Notes: generated by a model not told the origin, from the letters alone. Shown: positions 45,962-58,374, counted from the first letter of the stretch. The stretch is 64,000 bases of DNA from Acorus gramineus (GCA_030737835.1 JAUJYN010000039.1:372001-436000), one strand, 5' to 3'. Numbers and translations are program-made.

Positions 45962-46346
45962 ATATCTGAGTCCGATCTGAAGGAGGAGCTCCCCGAGGCA
46001 CATCAGCAATAGCGGAGCAGCGTCACGTTCTGCGAGTGAGGCCATCAGCATCCCCTTCTTGATTGTATGTATTGTATTCCGTGCTTGGGCACATACTTGT
46101 ATTTGGATGTCATTGTATATATTGGCTCTCACAGGACAGTTGATTATGTATCGGGTCTGTAATATGTCTTTGAATTACAGACTCAGTCGTTTGAGCTTCC
46201 GCTATTTGTATATATTATGTCAGCTACCTTATTGTCTGTGTTGTCATTTTTGATGTTGTTTAGAGTATGTTATTGATCTTCTGTATAGACTGCTGATATT
46301 ATATATACTTGCCACGTCTCGGGGACGGCCGCCCTGGGGCGTGACA

Positions 46347-46625
46347 CTTCCTACATGATAAGATGTTGCCCCCTGGCTCTGGCCGCAAGGGCGATGTCGC
46401 CATGTGGGAGTTGATATAGATCTCGCCAGCGTGAATCGTCGGACGGTGTGGCTCTCGGAGATTGGTTTTTTGAGCTGTCCTGGGCTTGACCCATTGGCAC
46501 GGCGTGGCCGAGCAGGGTGAGCTCTATAACCTTGCTTGAACCATTTAAGGCATCACCTTTTTTGGGGGAAGACTAGTCTACATCGGTCTGTATGTACTAA
46601 TGATAGGGAGATAGCTGGTATCTCG
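46347..46625 (+). mobile_element. family C repeat, second segment
   Basis: It resumes directly after L1, with the CTTCC duplication at its start, and continues the GGCGTC-containing tandem wording. Its last 83 bp (46543-46625) are repeated at 60837-60919 on the other side of the copia element. Confidence 0.6.
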
Positions 46626-46812
46626 TATTGGAGTCATTACATAGGCCTGTTGTTGGGCCTATTCCCAGAGGCCCGGGTAGGGGGGCAACGTCGGGCGTTG
46701 CCCATGGGTATTTTGGTCATTTTCTATTTCTAGGCTTTGTACATCTTGTAACTATATAAGGGACCTTTCGGCCTCCATTACTCAATACAATATTATTTCA
46801 TTTATTTCTTCT
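46626..46812 (+). repeat. copia 5' LTR
   Basis: It begins TATTGGAGTCATTACATAGG, with TG probably changed to TA, and shares 'actatataag' (TATA-like), 'cctccattactcaatacaat' with the 3' LTR. Its end is set only by the primer binding site that follows. Confidence 0.75.
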
Positions 46813-46825
46813 TGGTATTAGAGCC
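46813..46825 (+). promoter_or_regulatory. primer binding site (initiator tRNA-Met type)
   Basis: TGGTATTAGAGCC differs at one base from the TGGTATCAGAGCC site that is standard in plant copia elements. Confidence 0.8.
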
Positions 46826-46956
46826 GCAAAGAAACCCTAGGGTTTCACGATTTTTTTTTCATCACGGGTCGTGGTGATCACTATTATCTTTTCCTCTCTC
46901 GGATGAAAGATTTGAGGTTTGCAATGGATCCAACGCTGAAGGACCCCACGCCACTG

Positions 46957-49360
46957 TGTAACGACTCTGACTTTTAGGTCGTAATTAACCTGCTTTTATG
47001 GTGTGTTTAGTATTCCAAATTTCTAATAATTTGGGATGGTTAGATTCCTCGTTTCGTTGACTTTCCAACGCTTCTTACGGATCGTAAATCAGATGCGTAT
47101 AGATCAAGTTATGGACCAAACAGTAACAGGGTGTTAGACAGTGTCTGACGGATCTTATAGCTGCCGCCAGACTCATGGGCGACAGATCGGGGAGAGACGT
47201 TGGAAACCTGAGCGACGGATGCTATAAGAGCCGTCGATCTGGGCGGAAATTGAATTCAAAATTTCAGTTATTTTTGGTAGGAACAAATGCTTTGATTGCA
47301 AATTTTTGTAGACTAATTGGGTCGTATTTTGTTCCCCAAGTGTGTAAAAGGTTTATAAACCCCTCTTTCTCTCTCCTTTGCATTGAAACCCTCAAGACTA
47401 AAACCCTAAAAGGGCCTTCTTCTTCCTTTGTTTCGGCACCACTGTTGGGAGCTCGGGAAGGAGAGATTGAGCGAGGTTTGGTGGGTTTTCTGAAGTGTTT
47501 TTGACCAATAACGATCTCCTTTAAAAGTCCTTTGTATATGTTTTCATTTTTAAGTTTCAAAAATAAAGAATGGTTTCTTCTTCTTGCTTCTTTGGATGTT
47601 TTCGTATGATCTCGGGTCCCTATGTTTTAATAATGAAATGATGATAATTTTATGATGTTTTACAAGTTTTGATGATGGTGTTAGGTCTTACATGTATATA
47701 CTCAAAGTTTGATTATATTTTGAGTTTTTCCTATTAGATTTGCATGATCTTTAAGATGATTTAAATGATTTTTGGATATGATGTTATAGCTAGGGTACTA
47801 TGAGATTTTTAGATGTTTTATAAGCCTTTCATGTAAAAAGGAATATGTTTAAGCATAAATCATGTTTAAGTTTATTCGTTTTAAGTAGAATCATGTTTTT
47901 GATCCTTTAAGCCTTATTTTAAACTTTATATGCATAGATCCAAACCAGTGATGCATTTTCATAAGTTTTGGAAGATTTGAACGAGTAGATCCATATTTGT
48001 ATTTGTACCTAAGATATGTTTTAAATGAATCCTTGTTTTGTTTTAAATCAATTTCTCGAATGCATGATTTGATTTTAATACGAGATTCTCATTGTTTTTA
48101 TGCCGTTTTAAAACGACTCGTGTTTTGTTTTCAATGGTAGAATGCTTTAAAGTAATTTACGAAAAAAATTAATGTTAGGGTTTCATGCTTCTGCCTTGGG
48201 ACAGCTCCAATGAGAGCCGTCGGGCATGTTTCAGAAGGCCCCAATGGGAGCCGTCGGGATTGTCAGAGACGGCCCGTGAGGGAGCCGTCGGGTTTTCTGT
48301 GTGTACGAGTACCTCGGGTTCTGTACGGTTTGGGTATGTTATGATGGATTCGTATCGTTTTCAGGTCAGGATAGGTTGCCTTAGGCCTTCTGGAATTGTT
48401 CGGATTGTTGGACCTAAGGTGAGTGGGTCTAGTCTCCTATGTAGTTTTGAAGGATTTTATCAATGACTTTGAAATGCTATTTTATGTATAAACTCGAGCA
48501 TGTCATATTATATAGGCTGATGCCTTATTACGTATTATGTTGAAAAGGTTATTATTTTGAAACTGTCGCATGCATATTATTGAAACAAAAATATGTGTTG
48601 ATCATGCATGCATCGCATTCGTCTAGGTGACGTAGCCTAGGTGGCTTAGTCTAGGTGACTACGGTTCAGAATGGACCCAAGTCTAGGTGACATGTGTCTA
48701 GGTGACACGATTTCCTGTGTGAAATCCTTGCGGCTAGGTGCTATAGATGGCTAGGTGCCATGGAATGCGGGCATGCGTGTCCGTTGCATTCATACGCATC
48801 ATGAGTTTGACAATTATTTGAGATAAGCATTGGAAATTTGATTTGTTATTGAACTTTGGATTATAAAAATGTTATTCTTATTAAGTTATGACTATTGATG
48901 TATCGTTATATACATATTTTGTCAAGGTTGTTATTTTGATAATGTAATATATTATTGGGGTGAAAAGGTCCATTCACTGAGCGTGTGGTAGCTCACCCCT
49001 CTTTTTCTCAATCTTTCAGAGTAACCGTTAGTGATCGTCGATCTCGGTGGTGACGATCGTAGCTCGTGCTTTTATCTTCCGTTGCATCTAGGTGGTTAAA
49101 TAAGCCTTCCTTGGCATGTAGTTTCCTTAGTCCCTTCCAGCAAAAACAGATGGATGTTTATGTTAAAACTATTTTTGTGTGTATTCATCCGCGTTTAGGA
49201 TGAGTCATGTTTAGATCCTGGTTATGGTTTATCATTGGGTATGATTAAATAAATCTTTTTTGTTTTCAAAAAAAAATATGACCCGTGTTTTATCGAGAAA
49301 TCCATGGTAACGTACCGTATTCGAACTTCAAAACGGAGTCTTGGGTACGGGGGTGTTACA
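46957..49360 (+). mobile_element. solo LTR, family B (gypsy type), in copia gag
   Basis: Starts TGTAACGACTCTGACTTTT and ends GGGGTGTTACA, with perfect 5-bp duplications CACTG (46952-46956 and 49361-49365). Removing it rejoins gag in frame. Length is 2,404 bp. TGTAACGAC..GTTACA ends are common in plant gypsy LTRs. It contains a GAGCCGTCGGG repeat (48210-48295), a 'tctaggtgac' array (48624-48760), and the ACTGAGC..GCTCACCCC hairpin shared with family A (48978-48995). There is no coding sequence. Confidence 0.88.
48624..48765 (+). repeat. short-unit array in family B LTR
   Basis: At least six degenerate copies of GTCTAGGTGAC(A/G) or GGCTAGGTG(C/A) occur in about 140 bp. Confidence 0.7.
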
Positions 49361-50439
49361 CACTGTCGGGTGGGGAGATCAAGGAAACCATCATTCCGTT
49401 AGGGCATAACTCTCATGCTCAATGGATTACAAATGTGCTTCTTGATAGACGAACTATCCGTCGTGGTCGCATTCCTTTCGATTATATTTGGGTAGTCGAG
49501 GCATGTCAGGCCTTCTTCTTGACACCATTAAAAAGCCTGCAAAAACTTATGCAACCTTCAATCAGTGGGAGATCAACAACTGTACGGTTCTAGGTTGGAT
49601 CTACAACTCCATGGAGACCCGTATCTATAATATGTTCATGTATTATGATACGGTCGACTCTCTATGGGTTGCGTTGAAGAAGACCTATGGTAATCCCAGG
49701 AATGACTCACGGATCTATGAGTTGTACAAGGATATTGTCCAGGCCACCCAAGGTACCCAATTTGTTACTGATTATTTTGGATTTCTTCAGGCTCGTTGGG
49801 AGGAACTTTCCCATTATGAGCCTCTTTCAGAGTTGCCTAAGGAGGCTGCCACAATTGTGGTTGGCCGACTACAACGCCAACAGATGTATGCGTTTCTTAT
49901 GGGCCTTCGACCGGAGTTCGAATCTCTTTGTGTTCAGATCTTAAATACCACACCACTTCCTTCTTTATTTGAGGCATTTTCTATTATTGAGGGTGATGAG
50001 CGTCACCGTCAGATCTCTTCCTCGGCGATCAGATGGCATTGGCGGCCACCTCTAGATATGACTCTCGAGGCCACGGGGTTAGTGGTCGTTGTTGCAGTCG
50101 TGGTCATGGACGTGGACGAAACAATATTGTGACTTGTGGCAACTGTGGAAAAACAAGGCATGAAAAAGTCAGATGCTTTCTTCTGTACCCACAATTGATG
50201 CGTTCTCACAATGTTGGAGCTCCTTCGCCTGCCCCTCGTACTGCTGTTGCTGATGACTCAGTTTCGGGTGATGCCCCCATTGCTCCATCTAGTCCTTTGA
50301 TATGCGTACTATTCAGAACCATATTGATGCCATGGTTTGGGAGAGCCTTGCCTCTCATGTCTCTCATGCTGGTCTCTCTCAGGCTGGTCCAACATCCTCT
50401 GCTGCTTCTTCCTCAACCTCAAGTATCCCCTCTGCCTAC

Positions 50440-50690
50440 CATGTTAATCAATCAGGGTCTCCTACTTGGGTCATTGATTTAGGCGCTACTGAACATATGT
50501 CTGGTGAGTCTCGATTGTTTTCTCCCTTGACATCACCATCTATGCACAGAGAGGTACGTCTTACTAATGGCTCACTTACACCAGTCATTAGTAAGGGTAC
50601 CGTTCCTTTATCTTTTTCTTTATCATTACACTTTGTGTTACATGCTCCCAATCTTGCTCTTAACCTTCTTTCTGTTAGCTAATTGACTAT
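50440..50690 (+). pseudogene. copia aspartic protease remnant
   Basis: TWVIDLGATEHMSG occupies the place of the family's W-x-x-DSGA(T/S)-x-H-(M/I) active site. The serine after the catalytic aspartate is leucine here. HAPNLALNLLSVS follows, the usual link to integrase. The frame ends at 50680-50682. Confidence 0.85.
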
Positions 50691-50729
50691 GGTTTTGAAT
50701 TGTTCAGTGACTTTTTACCTTGATCATTG

Positions 50730-51387
50730 TGTTTATAGGACTTAGAGTACACCGAGGATTTTTGGCAAGGGGTATGAGAGAGATGGCCTTTACGTCTTTG
50801 GAGAACCACCCACCACGGCCCATGCTTCCATTTTGCCACCGATCATTCGCATAGTTTTTCTCTACAATCTCTAGATTTATGGCATGCTCATTTAGGACAT
50901 GCCAATTTTTAGCATCTATGTTCTTTATTTTCTACTTTTCTCTCTTCATGTAAGACTCATAAATTTCAATGTGCTGTGTGTGAGCTTTCTAAACATACAC
51001 GTACTACTTATATTTCTCGCATGAATAAAGCTTCTGGGTTGTTTGATTTGATTCATTCTGATGTGTGGGGTCCCTCGCCTGTTACTGCTTTTGGTGGTCA
51101 TAGATATTACTTGACATTCATTGATGATTTTTCTAGATATACTTGGGTTTATCTTCTTAAATCTCGGTCTGAGGTATCCTCTCAGTGTGTTAATTTTTTG
51201 CGCATGATTAAAACACAGTTTAACATTACTGTCAAGAGTATCAGGTCTAATAATGGGGGAGAGTATGTCTCGGATTCTATTCGGTCTCATCTAAATGAGT
51301 TGGGAATTCTTCAACAGTTGACTTGCCCATATACACTTGAGCAGAATGGGGTGGTGAAACGCAAAAATCATCATCTCATGAATGTGG
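50730..51387 (+). pseudogene. copia integrase, first part
   Basis: The open frame at 50976-51410 includes FDLIHSDVWGPSPVTAFGGH (first catalytic D kept), RSNNGGEY (second catalytic D changed to N) and EQNGVVKRKN (catalytic E changed to K). The coding sequence is cut at 51387 by insertions and resumes at 58375. Confidence 0.88.
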
Positions 51388-53834
51388 TGTTATATATGTG
51401 TCACTTTTAGCCTTCTGGTCACCTTTGGGACATTTTTGGCAGTTTTTCAACTATTTCTTTTTTCGATCGGAACCGCTAAAATTTTGGACTTTTAGCTATC
51501 ATCATGAGCTTGAGAACTCCGATTGAAAATCTAACTGCACATTATGTGTCCTGGTGCCATTTCAAACCACTCACGAAAATTTCATCGAATTCCGGTAACG
51601 TTTCAGAATTTGGCAGTTCCGAATCGTATCCGGGTTTTGACCGAGTGGGAATGTCAAAGGGGGACTTGACCAAGTCAAAGAAGACTTTGACCAAGTCAAT
51701 TTTGACCATTGACTTGGTCAAATGGTTTTGTTTTTTTGTGTGGTTGGGTTGACTCAAAGTCAATCCCCACCATCAAATTGTTCCAAGTGTGTGAGTGTGT
51801 GTGTGTGTGTGTGTGGCCCTTTTAAGTGGGCGTCCCCCTTCATCTTCTCTCCTCTTCTCTTCTCACACACTCCATCTCTCCCTCTTCTTTGTTTTTCTTC
51901 CATTAGAGCTAGTAGAAGAAGAAGAAATAGAAAGCCATAGAAGGGAAAAAGAAAGGTAAGGTTGTGATCTACCTCTCCATGGTTTTTGTTTTGATTTCCC
52001 CTTTCTCTACCTCCCTCTCATGGCTTCCCCTCCCCCCCTGTTTCAGCCATTGTTAGGGCTGAGAGTGGCTGAGGTGGTGGTGGTCTTGGTGGTGGCGATT
52101 TGGTGCGCGAAGGGCACCCGAGCTTCCTCCCTTGTTCTTCCTCTCTTTGGGTAAGTCTTCCTCCTCCCTTAGCTTGCTTAGATGTTTGTTTAGGGTGTGT
52201 AAATGGTTATGCATGCTATGCATGGGTGTTAGGGGGTGTGGGTGGGCTGAGGAGGGGGTGGAAGGGGCTCGGGCGCGCGCGCGCGCGTACGCGCAGACGC
52301 GCGGGCGTGCGCGCGGGCAGGGGCACGGCAGTGCGCCAGGGTCGCAGGGGCGCGTGCGTGCGTGCGCATTCGTGCGTGCGCGTGCGGGGGGGGGGCATGC
52401 GTATGGCTGCCCGAGGGTTCAGGAGGGTGTCGGGGCACTCGGACTCGCGTGCGTACGCGCGTGCTCGCATGCGTGCGGGTCCGTATGCATGCTTGTCCGA
52501 GTTTTGGGTATTTCTAGTAAATTTCTTATGTATTTGTGTAGTTTACTCACCATATTGAATGCCCATGTCTTGCAGATCTTGACGGACGGTCACGCGACGA
52601 CCCGGGTTTCGGTGAGTGGGACAATCCAACCCAGTAGGGAGGCGTTTGATGCACGTAGGCGTGCATTGCCCTCCCCTGGGGCACCATAATTGTGTATTAA
52701 CTTGTAATAAATGTAAAACTATGCAATGCATGATTAATATGATGTATCCATGCCACATTAGACTTTGTATGCTAGGGATATGCACCCTTATATCATGTAT
52801 AGCGGCCTATGCATGCCTAGACACCATGTCCCTTGATTGGAAAGCCCCGAACTATGTATGTTCCCATCTAGTTTAAGCTAATTAAATGAAAATGAGATCA
52901 TATTATTTTAAGCATGCCTTAGAGAATATTATAACCTCGTGGTTATAATATATATTTCCCCGCATCTTAGTTATGCGCCCTAGAGGAATTCTTGAGAATT
53001 CATGACATTAGTAGAGTTACAATCGTTGTCGACGGATCCAAGAGGATCGTATACGCGTGAGTAGGCTGTCTTCTCCTTTTGGTTGGATCCAATGTAGGGA
53101 CTCCCCGGCGTTGAAAAGTTGACCTGACAGAGGGCTCCCGTCCGTAGGTACCTCCGATGCGTCGGACAGTACTGATAGTGGGAGTATACCAGGTGGAGGC
53201 TACAGAGTGTGGGAGAGGCTACCGGGTGGACCAGGGGTGGAGAGCGGTCTAGTATGCCCCAAGAGACCCATGTCACCCCCAGTAAAGGGTGAGGGTGAGG
53301 GGGGAGGTGGGTTGGCGATGAAACGACCCACTAGAATGTGTAGTTGCTCCCGTTTTAGGGACTATAAATTATTTAAGGTTAATATGAATTGTGATGCATG
53401 GATTGTGCTATTCACTGAGCGTGTGGCTCACCCCTCGCATATTCTTTTCCTCCAGTTATATCTGAGTCGGATCTGAAGGAGGAGCTCCCCGAGGCACCAC
53501 AGCAGTAGCGGAGCAGCGTCATGTTCTGCGAGTGAGAGGCCATCAGCATCCCCTTTTTGATTGTATGTATTGTTATCCGTGCTTGGGCACACGCTTGTAT
53601 TTGGATGTCATTGTGTATATTGGCTCTCACAGGACAGTTGATTATGTATTCGGGTCTGTAATATGTCTTTGAATTACAGACTCAGTCGTTTAAGCTTCCG
53701 CTATTTGTATATATTATGTCAGCTACCTTATTGTCTGTGTTGTCATTTTCGATGTTGTTTAGAGTATTTTATTGATCTCCTGTATAGACTGCTGATATTA
53801 TATATATTTGCCACGTATCGGGGATGGCCACCCT

Positions 53835-56800
53835 TGTCACGCCCCAGGGCGGCCGTCCCCGGGACGCGGCAAGGGTATACATGATATCAGCAGTCAATAC
53901 AGGAGATCAATAATATACCATAAACAACAGCTAAAAAGACAACACAGACAACAAAGAGGCTGACATGATGTATACACAGAAAGCGGAAGCTAAAAAGACT
54001 GAATCTGTAAATCAACAACACTTTACAGACTCGATACATAATCATATGTCCTGTGAGAGCCAATATATACACATACATCCAAATACAATCCGAACTGGGT
54101 GCCCAAGCATAAAAATATATACATACAATAAAAGAAGGATGCTGATGGCCTCAAAAACTCGAGGGACGTGGCGCTACTCCGCTACTGGTGCAATCGCTCG
54201 GGAAGCTCCTCCTTCAAGTCCGCCTCGGTAATCACTGAAGAAAATAATTATGCGAGGGGTGAGCCACACGCTCAGTGAATAGCACAACCCATGCATCACA
54301 GTTCATATTAACCACAAATTATCAGCAAAAGCCTCAAAGTGGCATAAACAACACAAATCCGGGGTTCGTTACATCGCCGAACCACCACACCCTCACCCTC
54401 ACCCCTCAATAGGTGACAAAGGATGTTGGGACTTAATAGGCTGATAATCATCCTTACACAATCCAGTGGGTCGCCACATCGCCGGCCCACCACACCCTCA
54501 CCCTCACCCCTCAACAGGTGACATAGGCTATTGGGACTGACTAGGCTGTTGGTCACCCTTGGTCCACCGATAGTCTCTCCCCGCTCCGTAGGCCGTTTGG
54601 CCACCCCCACATTCAGCACAATCCGTCCCAAATCAGGAGGTGCCTACTGATGGGAGCCCCTGCACGGGACAGCCTTTCTAACGCCGGGGCAGTCTCTACC
54701 CGGATCCAACGAAGGAAACAGAACAGCCTATCCATGCGCATATGATCCACTCGGATCCGCCGACAACACATCTCAACAACTCTAATGTCTTGAATTCTTC
54801 AGAATTCCTCCAGCGCGCATAACCAGGATGCGGGGAATCATATAAAATAATAATAGGGAAAAGAAACCTTGGGAGGGCAACCTGAGGTCCCGATATAGGA
54901 CATCCCGCCAACCAAACAAGGAACACGGAGTACCCTAGCCCGGGTCTCAATGTTTACCTCGCAAGGCCCCCTTATATTCCCTAAGGCATGCTAACAATAT
55001 CATAGGCTTGCATTTAATTAAATAAATCAAACTAATAGGTCGCATGCGTAGGTCGAGGCTTTCCTAGCATGATAACAAGGTGACAGGATGCACGGCTCAT
55101 ACACATATCCTAAGGGTGCAAGTCCCTAACATACAAGTCTAGGGTGGCATGCATTCTACACATTAATCATGCTTGCATGGATTACAATTAACAAGTTAAT
55201 ATCAACTGCGGTACCCCAGGGGAGGACGGTATACGCCCAAGTGCATATAGCGCCTCCCAACTGGGTTGGGTTGTCCCACTCACCGGTAACCGGGTCGTCG
55301 CACGACCGTCCGTCAAGATCTGCAAGACAGGGTAACCAACTAGGTGAGTAAAATACACAAAAATACTCTAAAAATACCCAACACTCGGACAAGCGTACAT
55401 ACGGCCTGTACGCACGCGAGCCTGAGCACTCCGATTCACTCCCGAACCCTCGGCAACCACCCGCACGGCTACCCGCCCCCGGATGCACCGCCGCGCCTCA
55501 GCTCGCTCACCCAGGCGCACTGCCAGGCCCCTGCCCGCACGCCTGGACACTCTGCCGAGCCCCCCGGGTGAACCGCGCACTCACTGCGCCCCCAGCGCAG
55601 CAACCCGCGTGCACACCCGCACACCCTGCGCCCTCGCGCCTTGCCCCGCGCGCACCCCGCGCGCACCACCGCTCGCCCAGCACGCCATCGACTCGCTCCG
55701 CGTGCACCCTGCGCGCACCACCGGCTCGCCCACCGCGCGCGCACAGCCCGCCTACGCCTCTGCGCAGCGCTCCGCGCGCACGCTCCCGCACGGTGCCCAG
55801 CGCCCAGCGCCCAGCACCCGCACCCGCACCCATCACCCACGCCCAGCGCCCAGCCCAGCGCCCAGCGCCCAGCGTCCAGCGCCCAACGCCCAGCGTCCAG
55901 CACACCCGCACCCAGCGCCCAGCACACGCCCTCCAGCTCCACCGAGCTCACGGCTGCGCGCACGTCCGCGCGCACGCGCGCGCGCTCCCTGCCAACTACT
56001 CCGCTTGTTGCGCCTGTGCTGCCAGTGCTGCCATCCTGCCCGGGACAGACAACCACCCTGCCCGAGCCACCCTACCTCCTCTATCCGGCCACCAATGGCC
56101 TCCGACTGCCCCTAACCACCACCCACAGCCACCAACCGCCACCACACACTCAAAAACATCCCCTAACATACATCTAAACAAGAAAAGGAAGGAAAGAACC
56201 CTTACCCAAGGAAAGGAGAGGAAAGGAAGGGAACCGGAAGCTCTTCGTGCACCGAAACGCCTCCCCAAAGCCTTCCACCACCAAGGTCTCTTCCCACCCT
56301 CAAAGGGGCTGAAATCTGAGGAGAAAAGAGGGTGTGAGGAGGGGCTAAACACACCGGAATTCGAATCCGAAACTACCGGTGGATAGATCGGGACCGGATC
56401 TAACCTTTCTATGCTTTGAGTTTTGAGTTTCAAGCCCTCTAGGTAGCTCAAAATCAAGAAAAAGAGAGAGGGGGAGAGAGAAAAACCATTTGAGAAGATG
56501 ATGAATAGTGGAGGGCAACTTTCCTACCCACTTAAATAAGTCAACTCAACTTAATTAGGGTTAACTAGGGTTAAGGCTTGATTAATTAGGTTTAAGTGAG
56601 TTTTGACTTAGGTCAACTCAACCACACAAAAAAAAAAAGGGTTGACCAAGTCATGGGCCCACTTTGACCGAGTCAACTCTCCCAATGACTTCTCGCTCGG
56701 TCAAAACCCGGATACACCCCGGAACTGCGAAATTCTGAAACGTTACCGAAATTCGATGAAATTTTTGTGAGTGGCTTAGAATGGCATCAGGACACATAAT

Positions 56801-56951
56801 ATGCAGTTAGATTTTCAATCGGAGTCCTCAAACACAGGACGATAGCTAACAGTCCAAAATTTTACGGTTCCGATCGAAAAACAAAAAAACAAAAAAACTG
56901 CCAAAATGCTCCAATGGTTACCAGAAGCCAAAAAGTGACACATATATAACA
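53835..56951 (-). mobile_element. A-family solo LTR L4, inverted, inside L3
   Basis: On the minus strand it runs TGTTATATATGTGTCAC (56951) to GGGGCGTGACA (53835), for 3,117 bp. It splits L3 19 bp before its end. The flanks GCCACCCT (53827-53834) and GCCGCCCT (56952-56959) are an 8-bp near-repeat rather than 5 bp. It carries a long GC-rich core (55400-56020) with 'cagcgcc' minisatellite units and one 125-bp cassette (54865-54975). Confidence 0.82.
55400..56020 (-). repeat. GC-rich minisatellite core of L4
   Basis: About 620 bp. 55797-55925 consists largely of repeated CAGCGCC(C/CA) heptamer-like units, so the core is visibly expanding by slippage or unequal exchange. Confidence 0.8.
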
Positions 56952-56974
56952 GCCGCCCTGGGGCGTGACAGTGG

Positions 56975-58369
56975 TGTTGGGAAAAATTAATCCCGACTGC
57001 CCGTATCTGTCGATAGAGGTATAGATCGGATAACAAATTTTTTTTTATTAAATCTTTTTCATGCAAACCCTATAAGGCGGAATTAGGGTTTACCGTTAGA
57101 ACTCAGATCAGAGTTCTGCTGAAGAGGAAGATCGGATTTGATAGACGATGATGGATCGCTCGATCGGAACCTTCAGATCTTCTGCCGTATGTCCTTCCTA
57201 TGCTGTAGATCAGCGGTGGAGTGTGGCCTCCTTGCTTCGAACGGCAGCCATGAATCCCTTCGCTTTCTTTCTCTCCCTTCCTCACCTTTTCTGGATCCAG
57301 AGATCCTAAAGGGTTTCTAAGGTTAGGGTTTTAGTTTTGGCAAAAAAACTTCTCTTTGAGAGAGAGAGGAAGCCACATATTTATAGGCTAGGGCAGGGAC
57401 TTAAAGGAGAAATCAGTAATTGGCTCCTATGGGCTTGGCTACCATAACTCAACCTAGAATTAAAATCAAAGGCCCATAAGTCATAATTCATTCCACTAAA
57501 GGATTATGACTGCACTCCAAATACACTAATCTCAAAATAATATTTTGAGCTTTTTATATTATATGCTTAATATCTCCCCACGCTAAGATTCCAATACTCG
57601 TTATGAAATAATTATTATTGACAATATTATTTCACATTATCTTATTCTCCTTGAGATCTTCCGCTTAACTTATTTGACATGTCGGATAGTTAAATCCACC
57701 GGCCGGGTTAGACATGACCAAAACTTATAAGCATCCTCAAGAGAGTATCATCAATCTCCTATATGAGACGTGGATTCCATTAATAGTAAATATTCATCAT
57801 ACAAGTGTTATCATCACTCAACTCATCGAGTCTATTGATCCATAGGAGAATCTCACTCTTTAATGAATCAAAATGACAAATAACAAATGCACATGTCTAA
57901 GAACCATTTTAGGATTAAGAGCATAAGCAATCATAATAAATATGGGGTGTAAATTATTTTATCTAGTCAGTACAAAAATAATTACCCCAACTTGGTCCGT
58001 TCAATACACACAAGGTGTACTAGCACAATCACCCAAAAACCTATGAACCGGTCTTTTATAGTCAAGATAGACTACGTAAGATGAATTGCACTACAACCTT
58101 TATCCAATGGATTATCCAAGTCCATCAAGAGTTGTGAACCTCAACTAATAATTCACAGGGAGCCGATAATCTGATCTTCCATGTGTAAGCCGAACTCTAC
58201 ACACCAGACTATCTACAGTGTAAATTAAAGGACTATATTAAAACAAGCGCAATATTTCAAACAATATAATGCAAGCATTTACCAATAATAATCCTCATCA
58301 AAATGCTAAGTCCATCTTAATAATAGAGTTTATTACATAAGTCATGGCTTTTAGAACACAATTCTAACA
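56975..58369 (-). mobile_element. solo LTR, probably copia, at the same target as L3
   Basis: Plus-strand ends are TGTTGGGAAAAATT and ATTCTAACA. Read on the minus strand it begins TGTTAGAATTGTGTTCT. TGTGG follows at 58370-58374 and the matching copy lies before L3 (51383-51387), with GTGG directly before it. On the minus strand TATAAATATGTGG (57385-57373) looks like the LTR promoter, with a GA-rich leader after it. Length 1,395 bp, no coding sequence. The start wording resembles SIRE/Angela-type copia LTRs, from memory. Confidence 0.78.
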
Positions 58370-58374
58370 TGTGG

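Larger units (their letters stand above)
36842..46346 (+). mobile_element. A-family solo LTR L1 (interrupted twice)
   Basis: It starts TGTTATATATGTGTCAC and ends GGGGCGTGACA, with 5-bp direct repeats CTTCC at 36837-36841 and 46347-46351. Its own sequence is 36842-38814, 41905-42130 and 45967-46346, the rest being L2 and a gypsy element. Net length is about 2.58 kb. It carries the W-box cluster (37110-37215), a GT microsatellite (37242-37262), the splice-like chain, the GC-rich core (37700-38090), a G-run motif (41957-41985) and the TGAGC..GCTCA hairpin (42085-42099). No internal region is left, so LTR-LTR recombination is the likely origin. Confidence 0.9.
46924..50190 (+). pseudogene. copia gag (interrupted and frameshifted)
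   Basis: ATG at 46924 opens MDPTLKDPTPL and continues after the family B LTR at 49366 with SGGEIKETIIPLGHNS. A frameshift around 49500-49560 leads into the main frame (49550-50010): NQWEINNCTVLGWIYNSMET, the UBN2-type gag core of plant copia. After another shift, the nucleocapsid knuckle CGNCGKTRHEKVRC (C-x2-C-x4-H-x4-C) appears at about 50133-50175. The intact knuckle but broken frame fits decay without selection. Confidence 0.85.
51388..56970 (+). mobile_element. A-family solo LTR L3 (interrupted by L4), in copia integrase
   Basis: Starts TGTTATATATGTGTCAC and ends GGGGCGTGACA. Left flank is TGTGG (51383-51387) and right flank GTGG (56971-56974). Net length is about 2.47 kb without L4. It contains a W-box cluster (51660-51765), GT repeat (51796-51812), splice-like chain (52046, 52148, 52576, 52610), GC-rich core (52265-52490), G-run motif (53288-53312) and hairpin (53416-53430). 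It lacks the 125-bp cassette, as does L1. Confidence 0.88.

Noticed and set aside
55469..56386. Overlapping frames of 150-272 residues in L4
   Set aside because: Same GC-rich minisatellite effect. No conserved frame is shared with the other LTR copies.
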